13,482 nt of DNA from an uncultured Eubacteriales bacterium (GTDB lineage: Bacteria; Bacillota; Clostridia; Monoglobales; Firm-18). The stretch lies in assembly GCA_905210885.1 (NCBI GenBank), contig CAJLYO010000023.1:1-13482 (forward strand). Reading direction: 5' to 3'. Below are positions 13,478-13,482 of this stretch, one piece after another (position 1 is the first letter of the stretch; the number at the start of each line of letters is the position of its first letter). The notes beneath the pieces were generated by a model. The model saw only the letters and a list, made by a program, of their open reading frames with translations. It ran no database searches and was not told the DNA's origin. The position numbers and the translations under genes are program-made.

Positions 13478-13482
13478 TATAA

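Noticed and set aside
1..13482. CRISPR arrays, tRNA or rRNA genes, insertion sequences, toxin-antitoxin or phage genes
   Set aside because: None seen on reading both strands. The content is conserved chromosomal genes with uniform composition.

Overview
The window looks like chromosome from an anaerobic Clostridia-type Firmicute. The evidence is the gene order efp / acidic CD1247-type zinc-ribbon gene / lspA / rluD / pyr genes, the NAD-type dihydroorotate dehydrogenase pair pyrK-pyrD, the long Clostridia-type PyrF and PyrE, strong AGGAGG-like ribosome binding sites, sigma-A-like promoters and short GC-rich palindromic repeats. An order such as Oscillospirales is my guess from general resemblance. 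It is not proven by anything in the window.

Layout. Positions 1-151 hold no gene I can support. A stand-alone HPr-kinase-like P-loop protein (152-991) is followed at once by a perfect-consensus promoter that drives a TIM-barrel sugar phosphate isomerase/epimerase (1052-1885). A small CmpB-type membrane protein (1904-2260) lies convergently on the minus strand. A short AT-rich divergent region then carries a good promoter for efp. From efp to radC (2433-11664) thirteen genes all lie on the plus strand, with gaps of at most 87 bases or overlaps: efp, an acidic cysteine-rich zinc-ribbon protein, lspA, rluD, pyrB, pyrC, pyrF, pyrK, pyrD, a histidine phosphatase, pyrE and radC, with a palindromic repeat between pyrB and pyrC. 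This reads as one long operon, perhaps with unseen internal promoters. A weak terminator and a new promoter then precede pyrG (11805-13406). A second, related palindromic repeat closes the window. There is no gene-free stretch longer than about 150 bases.

How the genes work together. PyrB, PyrC, PyrK/PyrD, PyrE and PyrF carry carbamoyl phosphate to UMP, and PyrG later converts UTP to CTP. Missing from the cluster are carAB (carbamoyl phosphate synthase), the regulator pyrR, the uracil permease pyrP and the ATCase regulatory chain pyrI. No PyrR-type attenuator leader is visible. LspA (lipoprotein signal peptidase), RluD (23S rRNA pseudouridine synthase) and EF-P (relief of polyproline stalling) tie the pyrimidine genes to translation and envelope functions. 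In Bacillus subtilis lspA and the rluD homologue also sit directly before the pyr operon, so part of this order is ancient.

Most of the window is conserved housekeeping and I see no clear new defence or mobile system. The points most worth a second look are the two related double-hairpin repeats, the phosphatase embedded in the pyr genes, the PyrR-free hard-wiring of pyr to efp, the acidic zinc-ribbon protein, and the orphan HprK-like kinase at the left edge.
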